Shown: positions 44,201 through 54,310 of the stretch, piece after piece
Position numbering within the stretch: the stretch's first letter is position 1
Layout of the letters: each line of letters starts with the position of its first letter
DNA from: Platanthera guangdongensis
Taxonomy: Eukaryota > Streptophyta > Magnoliopsida > Asparagales > Orchidaceae
Length of the DNA: 64,000 nt
Assembly: GCA_039583875.1 (NCBI GenBank)
Contig: CM077167.1
Location: forward strand, 151,979,010 to 152,043,009
Direction of reading: 5' to 3'
Notes under the pieces: model-generated
Databases searched by the model: none
What the model saw: the letters and a program-made list of their open reading frames with translations, nothing else
What the model was told of the DNA's origin: nothing
Made by a program: the position numbers and the translations under genes

Positions 44201-45184
44201 TTCCCCCTTCGCCTATCTAGCAGTGTGCTAGATTCGGCCTAACTTCTTCCTTCCTTCTCAAATCTACAGATCTTACATCTCAGAACCCAGTCAAGGTTCC
44301 TACAACTCAGAGTGAGTCCACACTCCTACAACTTAGGCAATTAAGCCCTACCTCAGCCTTCACCCAGGCCTACAACTCAGAGAATCAAATCTCCTAGCTC
44401 AGGCACACAACCCTACCTCAGCCTTCTCAAGGCCTACAACTCAGAGATGTAAATCTCCTATCTCAGGCACTCAACCCTACCTCAGCCTTTATAAATTAGG
44501 CTTACAACTCAAATCAGTAATGATCTTACAGAAAAATGATAAAAAAATAACTTGTATCTTTCACCCAAGTTGAGAGAGAATGGGTAGAAAGATTTCTTGA
44601 TCAGTTCTTGAAAAATCTGATTACTCAGAAATCAACCTGTCTTTGGCTTTCTTCAAAGCTTCTTGAATCTGAACACAATAAGGTTAAATTTCTTGAAGAT
44701 GATATTCAATCAGCTTCCTTCTTAAAATCTAGAAATTAATCTGAATTCTTCTTTGCATATTAGTTCAGGATCTGCTCTTAGGAGACTAGTTGTTGATAGT
44801 CTCTTCTTCACTTGAATTGTTGGAGCTCTCTCTCTCTCTCTACAAATTCTTCAGAAGATATTTTGAAATTCTTCACTTAGATCCACTTGAAATATCTGAC
44901 TGGATTTCCTTGTGTATGTTGGATCTTCTGTCGTAATTGTGTTTTGTGTACTTCTTCTTTTTTTCGTTCTTCTTACTTCTTCAGTTGATAGAATCTGCCT
45001 TTATATAGACTTCATCCAAGGTTACCGGCTGATCCGGTTGCTAACCAACTTCTGACAGACCTGACAGTTGCAGTAGACTTGTTGGTTATGACAGCTATTA
45101 AGTCTTCAAGTGACTTCTTGAAACTTTGTGTCTTTCAACAAAATGCCGAGTCTGAACTTCACATATATCGACACAAGTAGACTA

Positions 45185-45606
45185 AGTGTCGACACATTCC
45201 TTGGTGGTGTCGACACAGCTCTCATGGTGTCGACACTTCTTCTTGACATAGCTTCTGTAAGAATGTGTCGACACAAGTCCTGTGTGTCGACACAGTCACT
45301 TCTTGTCTTGACACAATTGACTTAGAAGAAATTCTAGTGTGTGTCGACATAAGTCCTGTGTGTCGACACAGTTGATGTCGACTAAACTTTCTATGTGTTG
45401 ACACAAGTCCTGTGTGTCGACACAGTTGATGTCGACTGAACTTTCTGTGTGTCGACACAAGTCCTATGTGTCGACAAAATTTCTTCTGGTGTCGACACAG
45501 CTTTTCCAATTGTCAACACAATTGACTCCAGGTGTCGACACAGCTTTTCTTAAGTATCGACACAAGTCTTCACAAGTGTCGACACAGCTTCTTATGGTGT
45601 CGACTC
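45185..45606 (-). repeat. GTGTCGACAC array in LTR of element A
   Basis: Eleven exact copies of the 10-bp perfect palindrome GTGTCGACAC and several one-base variants in about 420 bp. Longer units such as GTCGACACAAGTCCTGTGTG recur, so part of the array grew by local duplication. Confidence 0.95.
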
Positions 45607-45744
45607 ATGGACTTAGAAAATTTTCCTGCATATTCTTAACATGCATATATAAACTCAAAACAACATCAAATACACCTCGATGAATATCATTGAGCTAAGT
45701 TAGGCTTCTCCAAATCTGGTACACATTTTTCAATGTACCCAACA

Positions 45745-45760
45745 ATCTCCCCCTATTTGG
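45745..45760 (-). promoter_or_regulatory. Polypurine tract of element A
   Basis: Minus strand CCAAATAGGGGGAGAT, next to the LTR start TGTTGGGTAC. Confidence 0.85.
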
Positions 45761-46006
45761 AGTAGTCATAACCCTTAGTCAATGATATACACAATTTATA
45801 ATAAACACACATTATGATGTATATAAACCTTACATGACAGGGCAACATATAAACAAAACATGTATAATATGTCATTACAGAATGATGCAAACACAGTGAG
45901 CATGAATCATTGTTCTGTTTAAACTAGCAAAAGTTTGTCAACAATTAGTTTACATTGATTTTTAACAAATAAAGATTACATTGTTGTAAAATCTAGTTAA
46001 TCTATA

Positions 46007-48600
46007 CTAAGGCTGATCTAGCTCCTTGAAGACTATGCCTTTTCCTGGTTTGACCTGAGCCTGCACAGTAGGTTCAGCATCATTAGCATGTTTCTACCCT
46101 TTCAGATCTTTCCTTTTCTGTTCTTCAGCCCTTATCTTTTGCCTTTCAAAATAATGAAAAGGCTTTGGGAAGTACTTGCTAGGCTCCAGAGCATTAGCAG
46201 GTAATTTCCCATCTTTTGCTTTCCTTCTATATTGAAGAATGGCTTCCTGCCTGGCTTCATACTTGTTCCATTTTTGATCAGTGTACCATTTACCCCTTTC
46301 ATGGGTCTTATCCTTCACAGTTTTCCAGGTAGTCAATATAATGTTCCTGGAAGTAGGACTCCATTGCTCAAAATCAGGCTTCAACTCTTCCTGTTCTATA
46401 AACCTTTTATTTGAGAGCTGAGCTTCTTGCTCTTTATGCAAAGCTGCCTCTGACATGTCTACTTTCTCAATGATAACATTCTTAGTAGCCTTTGGAGGGC
46501 TCTACATCTGATCAACCAGGTGTTGAGTTTCTTCAAAGTTAGAAGGGGGATATATGATTTGAGCTACTTCCTGCTGACCCCCTTCAATTCCTACAGCTTG
46601 AATTCCTGACTCAGCTGTGTTGTCATCATCACATAGGGGTGGACATCCCAGAGTTGCTCTAACAGCATTTGTTATCCATTTGGTATGCTCTGAGCTAGCA
46701 TTCACTATCAACCTCTGCCCCTTTATGACTTCTGTTTCAATATGATCCCTGAGATCATTCTTTTGGAACGTGATTTGAGTATCCAGATAATTTGTTCCCT
46801 CTGTATAATAGGCTTTAAACCTTTGAAGCTAAGCAGATATAATCTTCTGAGAGGCTTGAAGTGCAGATTGGAAAGTGGCTAAATCCTCTTGAAGTTGCTT
46901 ATCAAACTCTGATTTCTCTTTAGCCCTTGCCTCTGTCAGTGAAGTTGCAATATTCTTTAATTCTGTAACAATCACATTATGTGATTCGGTAAGATTATCA
47001 TTCATCCTCAATTGATTTTCTAGGACATAGCCTTGCTTGACCACTATATCAGCAACTTGAGTCTTTATTCCTTCATGTTGTTTTGCTAGGAAAACCACAG
47101 CATTACCTCCTTTGTGAAAGCAATCTGTCATCTCCTTTTTATTCTGGTTTATATAAAATTTAATTGATTTGATATCTTGAGCCAAGGAGAATTGAAAATC
47201 TTTGAGTTTCATCCATATATTTCTCCATGGCTATTCTTTTTTCATCTAATTTTACTTGCAAGGATACCAGTAAGGAGCTATAATCATGTGCAAGAACTGG
47301 TTGTGGATCAGTTTGCAATGCCCTTTTATATCTCTGGCTTCTTCTTCTTCTGAAAACCATCAGCTTCCTCTTCTTTGCTTGAGTTTCTACTTCATCTTCA
47401 GAAGTTGAGGTACTTGCTATATCAACTCTTTCCCGAGGACTAGGAGGTAGTTCCTTTTCAGTCCTATTGTGCTCCCCCTCAATTCCAGGTTGCTCCCCCT
47501 CAGTCCTGGCTTGCTCCCCCTCGGTTCTTGCTATCTCTATATCAGGGAATGACTCTTCAAGAGTAAACTCTTGTTGAGTATGGACTGGAGGCACCACTAA
47601 CTCTAGAGCATCAGCAGCTGCAGATGTATCCTTCATAATAACATCCTGTGCTTGATTGTTGAGTTGAGTGGTCTTATCAACATCAATCAAGGGCACAGTT
47701 AGTGTTTTATCCTCATTATTGGAAATTATTTCATTAACTTCTTGGATTACCTCAAGAATAGTTTGATTAGCCATTTCACATTCTAAGTGTGTTGGCTCTT
47801 TCTCAAGATGAGGCTCCCCTTGCATCTGATCATCATTTCTAATGTCTTGAGCAGGTGATTTCTCAGTATTCTCTGGCCTCTCTTCATCAGCCATGTCTTT
47901 TATCAGCACTCTATCCCATCTAGAGATTATCCTTAGATTCATTCTCCTCATGTGATTGATCTTGGATCCAGCAGCCTATTGTATAACTTCTGGAATTACT
48001 CCAGCCAAGTATAAACTTAATATCCTTCCCAGATTAGGATTCTTGATGCTTTCTCTAATCTTTTCATATATGACTGCAGACCAATTGGTGTTGATTTTGT
48101 AGATGATCCTGGTCATGAGGCTGAACATGTATGCTGAGACCCTATCATGTCCACCTAGTTTGCATAAGATGACTTTGTCAACTACTTCGGAAAGAATTTT
48201 CCTTGAACATTCATTCCTTTTCTATTCATGGATGATCCAATTTTCATGGTGGAATCTAATCCACACCACTGGAGTGCTTCCCTGGTCTGGAAGAGATAAC
48301 TTCTTCGTCTTCTTGAGTTTTTGGCAGATGAAGAGTTTTTCGTATCCTCTTCATGGTGAGTTTGATTTTATTACCCTGGACTGAAGGCCTAATTTTTAGT
48401 CCAGTTGAATTCTGAGTGGCAGCTCCACAGAACTCAAGGATTTCCTTCTTCTATATCTTTGTAGGTTCTGATGTCAAATACTCCAAGCCATTTTCTGCAA
48501 TTAGAGCTATCATAGCTTTAATCGTTGGTTCAGCATTGTCAAAGGCATTCTGTACCAGTTCATATCCCTCGTTCATGTTTTTGTCAAGTTTCGGCACCAT
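46007..48600 (-). pseudogene. Third ORF of element A
   Basis: Likely start ATG at 48600 (MVPKLDKNMNEGYELVQNAF). Then come an N-terminal region broken by stops (48100-48450), a long acidic, low-complexity part with repeated ARTEGEQ units (about 47480-47530), a basic KKRKLMVFRRRRSQRYKR patch near 47340, a predicted helical/coiled region (MKLKDFQFSLAQDIKSIKFY to about 46829), and a Lys/Glu-rich tail to 46007. Position and general build match the third ORFs of B and C, but residue similarity is low. No membrane segment. Function unknown. Confidence 0.65.
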
Positions 48601-48635
48601 TGGGATGGTGAGAAATCTTGAATGGAGAAGAGAGA

Positions 48636-49045
48636 GTTTGTCGACACAAGAATCTAGTCTCAAAAATCTGGAGAGCGTGTAGACAGGGTATGTTCTTGAC
48701 CAATTTATATGTGTTTAAACATTGAAGGTCAAAAGGCGCGTCAAAATTTACCTAGTGTGTCGACACTATTGAGATGGTGTCGACACAGACTTCTAATGTC
48801 TCGACAGAAGTGTTGACTTCTATATGTCGACACCAATTGATGATGTGTCGACACAGACATACTTATTAGTTCAACAGAAATTCTGTGTCGACTCTAATTC
48901 TAAGTGTCGACACAATTTCTCTGAAATGTCGACACAACTCCTGGATGTGTCGACACAACTTCTCTGAAGTGTCGACACCAATTTACTAGATGTGTCGACA
49001 CAAATTCTCTGTGTCGACATAGACCACTTTTTGTATCGACACAAA
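48636..49045 (-). repeat. GTGTCGACAC array in pol-ORF3 spacer of element A
   Basis: Seven exact GTGTCGACAC copies plus variants (ATGTCGACAC, GTGTCGACTC, GTATCGACAC) between the pol stop at 49093 and ORF3. Same word as the LTR array of this element, same slot as the arrays of B and C. Confidence 0.93.
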
Positions 49046-49092
49046 ATTACTTAGACAAATTTGTCAATCTATTCTATGTTCAGCATACCTAA

Positions 49093-50634
49093 TTAAAATT
49101 TAAAATTATTGAATTTAGTTTCATCCAAAGGCTTAGTGAACATATCAGCAATTTGAAAACTTGTATTGACAAATTCTAAACATATATCCTCTTTTTCTAC
49201 ATGATCCCTAAGAAAATGATATCTTATTTCTATATGCTTTGTTCTACTATGAGAAACAGGATTATTAGACATAGAAATAACACTTATAGAATCACATAAT
49301 AAAGGGGTTTCCACTTACCTGGATACCATAATCTTTAAGCTGATGTTGTATCCACAACAGCTGTGCACAACAGCTCCCTGCCGCTACATACTCAGACTCA
49401 GCTGTGGAGATTGCCACACTAGTCTTCTTCTTACGGCTCCATGACACCAATCTTCCCCCTAGAAATTGACAGGTGCCAGTTGTGCTTTTCTTATCTTCTT
49501 TGTATCCTGCAAAGTCTGCATCTGAATATCCAATCAGTAGAATATCTCTATTCTTAGGGTACTAAAGGCCTAGATTAGGTGTTCCCTTAAGATATCTCAA
49601 AATCCTCTTAACAGCAGTATAATGAGATTCTTTTGGGCAGGATTGGTACCTAGCACAGACACATGTAGCATACATGTTGTCAGGTCTACTAACAGTTATA
49701 TAAAGGAGGGAGCCAACTATCCCTCTATACAAAGACTCATCTACAGGTTTTCCTACATCATCTTTGCTTAAAGGCATACTTGTCCCCATTGGAGTTCTCA
49801 TGGTAGTGGATGACTCCATACCATACTTCTTAATTAACTCCTGGTTAAACTTAGACTGGGATATGGACAAGCAATCATCAGTCTGTCTTACTTGGAGTCC
49901 CAAGAAGAACTTAAGTTCTCCCATACTGCTCATCTCAAACTTCCCTTGCATAAGTTTAGCAAACTTCGTATAAGGTTGTTTTCAGTAGAACCAAATATTA
50001 TGTCATCAACATATATCTGGACTAGGATTATCTTCCCTTTGGATTCCCTAAGGAATAGAGTTTTGCCTATTTTCCCCCTTGAGAATTTATCCTCAATGAA
50101 GAAAGTAGACAAGGTTTCATATCAAGCCCTTGGGGCTTGTTTCAAACCATATAGGGCTTTCCTAAGCCTATACACATAATTAGGATAGAGTGGATCAATA
50201 AAACCTGATGGCTATTCTACATAGACTTCCTCCTTTAAGTCTCCATTCAGGAAGGCTGACTTAACATCCATTTGTAACACTTTGAAACCCTGATAGGCTG
50301 TATAGGCTAGGAATAGCCTTATTACTTCCAACCTTGCCACAGGGGCAAATGTTTGATCAAAGTCTATGCCCTCTTTCTGCCTGTATCCTTTGGAAACAAG
50401 CCTTGCCTTGTTCTTAATTATGATCCCACTCTTATCTAGCTTGTTACTGTAGATCCATTTAGTCCCTATGACATTATGGGCTTTTGTTTTAGGTACTAAC
50501 TTCGAGACCTTGCATCTCCTGAATTGATTTAACTCCTCCTGCATAACATCAATCCAGTGTGGATCTTGTATAGTTTCTTCAAATATTTTAGGTTCCTGTT
50601 GAGACAAGATGCTTGAGCATAGTACCGTGTTCAA
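49093..50634 (-). pseudogene. Element A reverse transcriptase and RNase H
   Basis: [46 protein letters not shown] and motif [17 protein letters not shown] (Asp kept, about 50225-50275) lead to a TAG near 50211. In other frames follow IYVDDIIFG (about 50010) and MSSMGELKFFLGLQV. RNase H runs to DMFTKPLDETKFN and the stop at 49093, with breaks near 49560 and 49315. Catalytic motifs are intact but the frame is not. Confidence 0.88.
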
Positions 50635-50763
50635 GATACTGCTTCTAGTTTGAACTCCTTGTATAGGATCACCAATAATCTGGTGTACAGGATGATCCTT
50701 TAAATGTCTAACTGCTGGAGGAAGTCTGTCTACAGTTTGACTTTCTCCATTTTCTTCATTCTG

Positions 50764-52239
50764 TTATACTTCATGGTCTTCATCAGCATCTTGTGAGTCT
50801 TGTACTCCCCTTGAACTGCAATCATCATTTTCCTCTTCGTGCCTTGCAGTTTGATCTGCTTTGATAGTCATCATGTCCATCTTCTCTTTTATACGTGTAG
50901 ATCTACAAGAACTACTTGGAAACTCACTATTAATAAGTCTTGATTCATGAAATATAACATGAACAGACTCTTCTACAACTTGTGTTGTCAAGTTATAGAC
51001 TTTATATGTCTTACTATTGTTGCTGTACCCAACAAATATTCCATCCTGGGATTTGGCGGCAAATGTTTTTAGGTAAGACTTGTCATTGTTAAGTAGATAG
51101 CACTTGCAACCAAAGATCCTAAAATAGGATAAGTTTGGTTTTCTACATTTCATTATCTCATAGGGTGTCTTTTTGTGGCTCTTAGTGATGGAAGCCCTAT
51201 TGAGCACATGGCATGCAGTGTTTACTGCCTCAGCCCAGAAATATTCTGGGAGAGAAGTGTCACTCAATAGAGTTCTACCTGCCTCAATGAGAGTCTTATT
51301 TTTTCTTTCTGCAATTCCATTTTGCTGAGAAGTTATAGGTGAGGAGAATTCCTAATGAATCCCAAATTCTTCACACAACTTTGTCATATTTTCAGATTGA
51401 AATTCAGTTTCATGGTCACTTCTGATTTTGACCACTGAATTGTTCGGTTCATTCTAAATTTGCTTAACGAAGTTGCAGAAAACAGTTGGGGTTTCATATT
51501 TCTGCCTCAAAAAGAAAACCCATGAAAATCTAGAATAGTCATCTACAACCACAAATGTGTAGACTTTCCTACCTAGACTTTGAACTGACATTAGACCAAA
51601 TAAATCCATATGCAAGAGGTATAAACACCTCACTGAGTCTTTGGTTTCAAGGCTATGAAAGGAGGATCTGGTATGCTTGCCTTTTTGACAAGCTGAGCAT
51701 ATTCCATACTTAATGCACTTAACTTGAGTACTATTCCTCACTAACTCTTTATTAAATAGTTGACCAATAGTCTTGTATTTTAGATGAGCTAGTCTCTTGT
51801 GCCATTTGACACAATGAGAGGCTTTCTCATCAGCTACTAGATAAATAGGAGAATCTTTATTCTCACTCACAAAGTTTAGGCAATACATATTTCCTTTCCT
51901 ATAACCAGTCAACATGATCTTCTGATCACTTGACCTTTTAATATGACAACCATTCTTAATGAATGAAATGTCATATCCAAGATCACTCAGTTGACTTATT
52001 CTTATCAAGTTATGTTTCAAACCCTTCATATAAGCCACTTGAGTGATAGTAATTGAGCTGTTAGAAATGTTACCAAACCCTTTGATGACTCCTTTTTCAG
52101 AACCACCAAACATTACTTTAGGTCCATTCAATATGGGTGAGTAGTCCTTCAGCAATCCTCTTGTTCCAGTCATATGTCTGGAACATCCACTGTCCAAGTA
52201 CCATAAAGGGGTATAGCCACTTGGACTTATCTGCAACAA
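50764..52239 (-). pseudogene. Element A protease and integrase
   Basis: The protease site WYLDSGCSRHMTG (Asp kept) is at about 52165-52205. Then VMFGGSEKGVIKGFG, LIRISQLSDLGYDISF, the HHCC region (CVKWHKRLAHLKY...CSACQKGKH) and VVVDDYSRFSWVFFL. Stops and frame breaks at 51268-51453 hit the second Asp/Glu part. From 51267 it is open again (YFWAEAVNTACHVLNR, FRIFGCKCYLLN, GIFVGYSNNSKTYKVYN). Confidence 0.88.
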
Positions 52240-52249
52240 ATAATTACTT

Positions 52250-52650
52250 AACCTTAGAACCCAAATTGTTATTTGGTCTTTGGTTCAGGTTAGACTGAAA
52301 TTTAGCATAATTTGTAGCAGCCCATCTTCCAGGTAAGCTGGTATTCATCCTGACACTAGTGTTATGCCAACAGTCAATGGAAAAGTGTCCCACCTTGCCA
52401 CACACCAGCACTCATATCTATTATACCTCTTTTTAGGTACAATTTTAACAGCTTTGCTATCAGCTATTCTTTGCTTGAGTGCTGGAAACATCTTGTCATT
52501 CAGAATATCAGGCTTACCATGACCATGTATGATATCATGATCATTACTATTGATAGGTTGTTGCACTTTTCTGAGAGCAATAGGGGGATTAAAGACAAGT
52601 GGCTTAACTAGGGCATTCTTTTTTTTCTTTTGGAATTAGCTACCCTAGTA
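52250..52650 (-). pseudogene. Element A gag C-terminus with zinc knuckle, cut by element B
   Basis: A zinc knuckle of the form CGKVGHFSIDC lies at about 52365-52400, shifted by one base from the upstream frame (HGKPDILNDKMFPALKQRIA to 52566). After it come NYAKFQSNLNQRPNNN and a TAA before protease. Upstream, Lys-rich sequence continues to 52650 and ends where the element B LTR starts. Confidence 0.75.
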
Positions 52651-54160
52651 TGAAAGTGCAGGTTAGATCTGATATACTCTAGAGGGGGGTGAATAGAGTA
52701 TGGTGCTTGCTAAAAACCTTTTACAACTCTTGTTGTATTCCTAAGTGAACAGGGAAACAAATGAAATACAGCAAACACAGCAACTATCTAATTACAAAGC
52801 AATCACAGAACAATCACAAACCACAGCCAGAAAACAAAAGAAATGTGCAACTAGATGACACAAGGAGCTATAGTGGTTCCCCAATCAATCTGGGTACATC
52901 CACTCTTCTACAACCCTAGGTAGGAATCCACTGCAGGATGAGTTGATCAGGTGTCCTGGGCACCAATGAGATTTTGATAAGGTACTCAAAACCCAAACCA
53001 GATTTTTTGATCAGGTGTCTTGCCACCACTGAGTTTTGACAAGGTCTCAGAAACTAACACAAACTTTTGAATGGAGTTTGATAAACCCTTTACAGCAGAG
53101 AGAGAGAGAGATGAGATGATCTTCTCTGTCAACAATCAGAGAGAAGATAGTGGATGTTGTAAAATCTCCCCCTGAGTTCTTGAGTTGTTCAGGAAGTGAA
53201 GCTTTCCAATAGGGTGATAGGCCTTCAGAAGATTTGATCTCCAGCAAAAGATGATTCCAACAGCAGCTAAAATGTGTGGTGTCTGGAGTCTTGAATGATA
53301 AGGTCTTTAAACACTGGAATCAAAAGGGATCTGGAAATTTCAGAATATTGATCTCCTTAAGTGATGTGTGTTCTTGTAAGAATTCTGTTTGTGAATCTCT
53401 GCAACTTTTTTCTTTCTTTCTTGTTGTTGTGGGTATTGGTATGATTAACCAGCAGAATGAATAATCTTTTATTCCTTAGATCTGAATAGAATAATTCTCT
53501 GCCCAAGATAGCTGTTAGCCTGTCATAAATGACTTCCTTAAATGCAATTTGTCTTCTGGAGGAAAGTCCAATAAAACATTCCTTAAAAATCTCCTTGAAA
53601 CTTGCTCCAGATTAATTGAAACAGCTATAAGATTCTTGAAATAAATGTTGGGAATAATTTCATAACTGTCTGAATTTGAATCTTGAAAAACGTCGATCTC
53701 TCCAGAAAAACGTCGACCTGAGCTCAACTATCGTTGAACTGAGCTCAGAGACTGGACTTAGACTGAACCAGAAATCGTCGATCTGAGCTGAACTATCGTC
53801 GAACTGAGCTCAGAGATAGGGAAACAAACACGTCGATCAGAGCTCGAAGATCGTCGAATGGAGTTCGACGACTCGTTGAAGTAAGCTCAGAGATCGTCGA
53901 ATGGAGTTCGACGATTCGTCGAAGTGAGCTCAGAGATCGTCGAATGGAGTTCGACGATTCGTCGACCTGAGCTCGACGAAATGACTTAGTCTCCTGAACT
54001 GAAATATCTGGTCTTGAGGGTCTTGAGGGCAGCTTTCAAACCTAAATACTAACCCTTAGACTCAATCTAATTGACCTTTAGATTTATACAAGGAGGTCAA
54101 AACAAATTTCCTAAAGGACATAGTGATCCTTGCCCAAATCAGTAATAGGGTGTTCCAACA
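52651..54160 (-). repeat. 3' LTR of element B
   Basis: On + from TGAAAGTGCAGG to GTGTTCCAACA, about 1510 bp. Contains a short GA run (about 53096-53112), the promoter box variant at 52867-52910 (CTATAGCT in place of CTATAAAA) and the motif array at 53690-53985. Confidence 0.93.
53690..53985 (-). repeat. CGTCGA/TCGACGA array in LTR of element B
   Basis: About fifteen CGTCGA or TTCGACGA words in 295 bp. It includes a clean tandem unit, GATCGTCGAATGGAGTTCGA followed by a CGTCGAAGTGAGCTCAGA spacer, repeated three times near 53850-53955. GAGCTC spacers recur. Confidence 0.93.
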
Positions 54161-54177
54161 ATCTCCCCCTATTTGGG
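54161..54177 (-). promoter_or_regulatory. Polypurine tract of element B
   Basis: Minus strand CCCAAATAGGGGGAGAT next to the LTR start TGTTGGAACA. Confidence 0.85.
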
Positions 54178-54310
54178 TTTGGATTACTATTTACATGACA
54201 AAGGAAAAATAAAAACATACAATGTAGATATATAAAAACAAAAAAACATTGCAGAAGCACAGATATAATCACAGATAGTCAGAAATAAGTATTATTGTCA
54301 GCTTACAAAA

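Larger units (their letters stand above)
43987..45744 (-). repeat. 3' LTR of element A
   Basis: On + from TGAAAGAATTGG to AATGTACCCAACA, about 1758 bp. It contains the shared promoter box (44163-44200), repeats of CTACAACTCAGAG and CCTACCTCAGCC phrases at about 44280-44520, a CT run near 44829, and the GTGTCGACAC array. Confidence 0.9.
43987..52650 (-). mobile_element. SIRE/Maximus-like Ty1/copia element A, 3' part
   Basis: Minus-strand element: 3' LTR 43987-45744, polypurine tract, third ORF (46007-48600), array-bearing spacer, RT-RNase H, integrase, protease and the gag zinc knuckle up to 52650, where element B is inserted. The rest of gag and the 5' LTR should lie beyond 64000. Its LTR and third ORF differ clearly from those of B and C, and its motif array uses another word, so it is a separate family of the same lineage. 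Confidence 0.88.

Noticed and set aside
45185..45606. CRISPR-like or satellite array
   Set aside because: The repeated word is only 10 bp, spacers are irregular and partly repeated themselves, and the array lies inside a plant LTR.
48103..48682. Plus-strand frames of about 90 codons near 48.1-48.7 kb
   Set aside because: Antisense to the third ORF of element A; no start context or family support.
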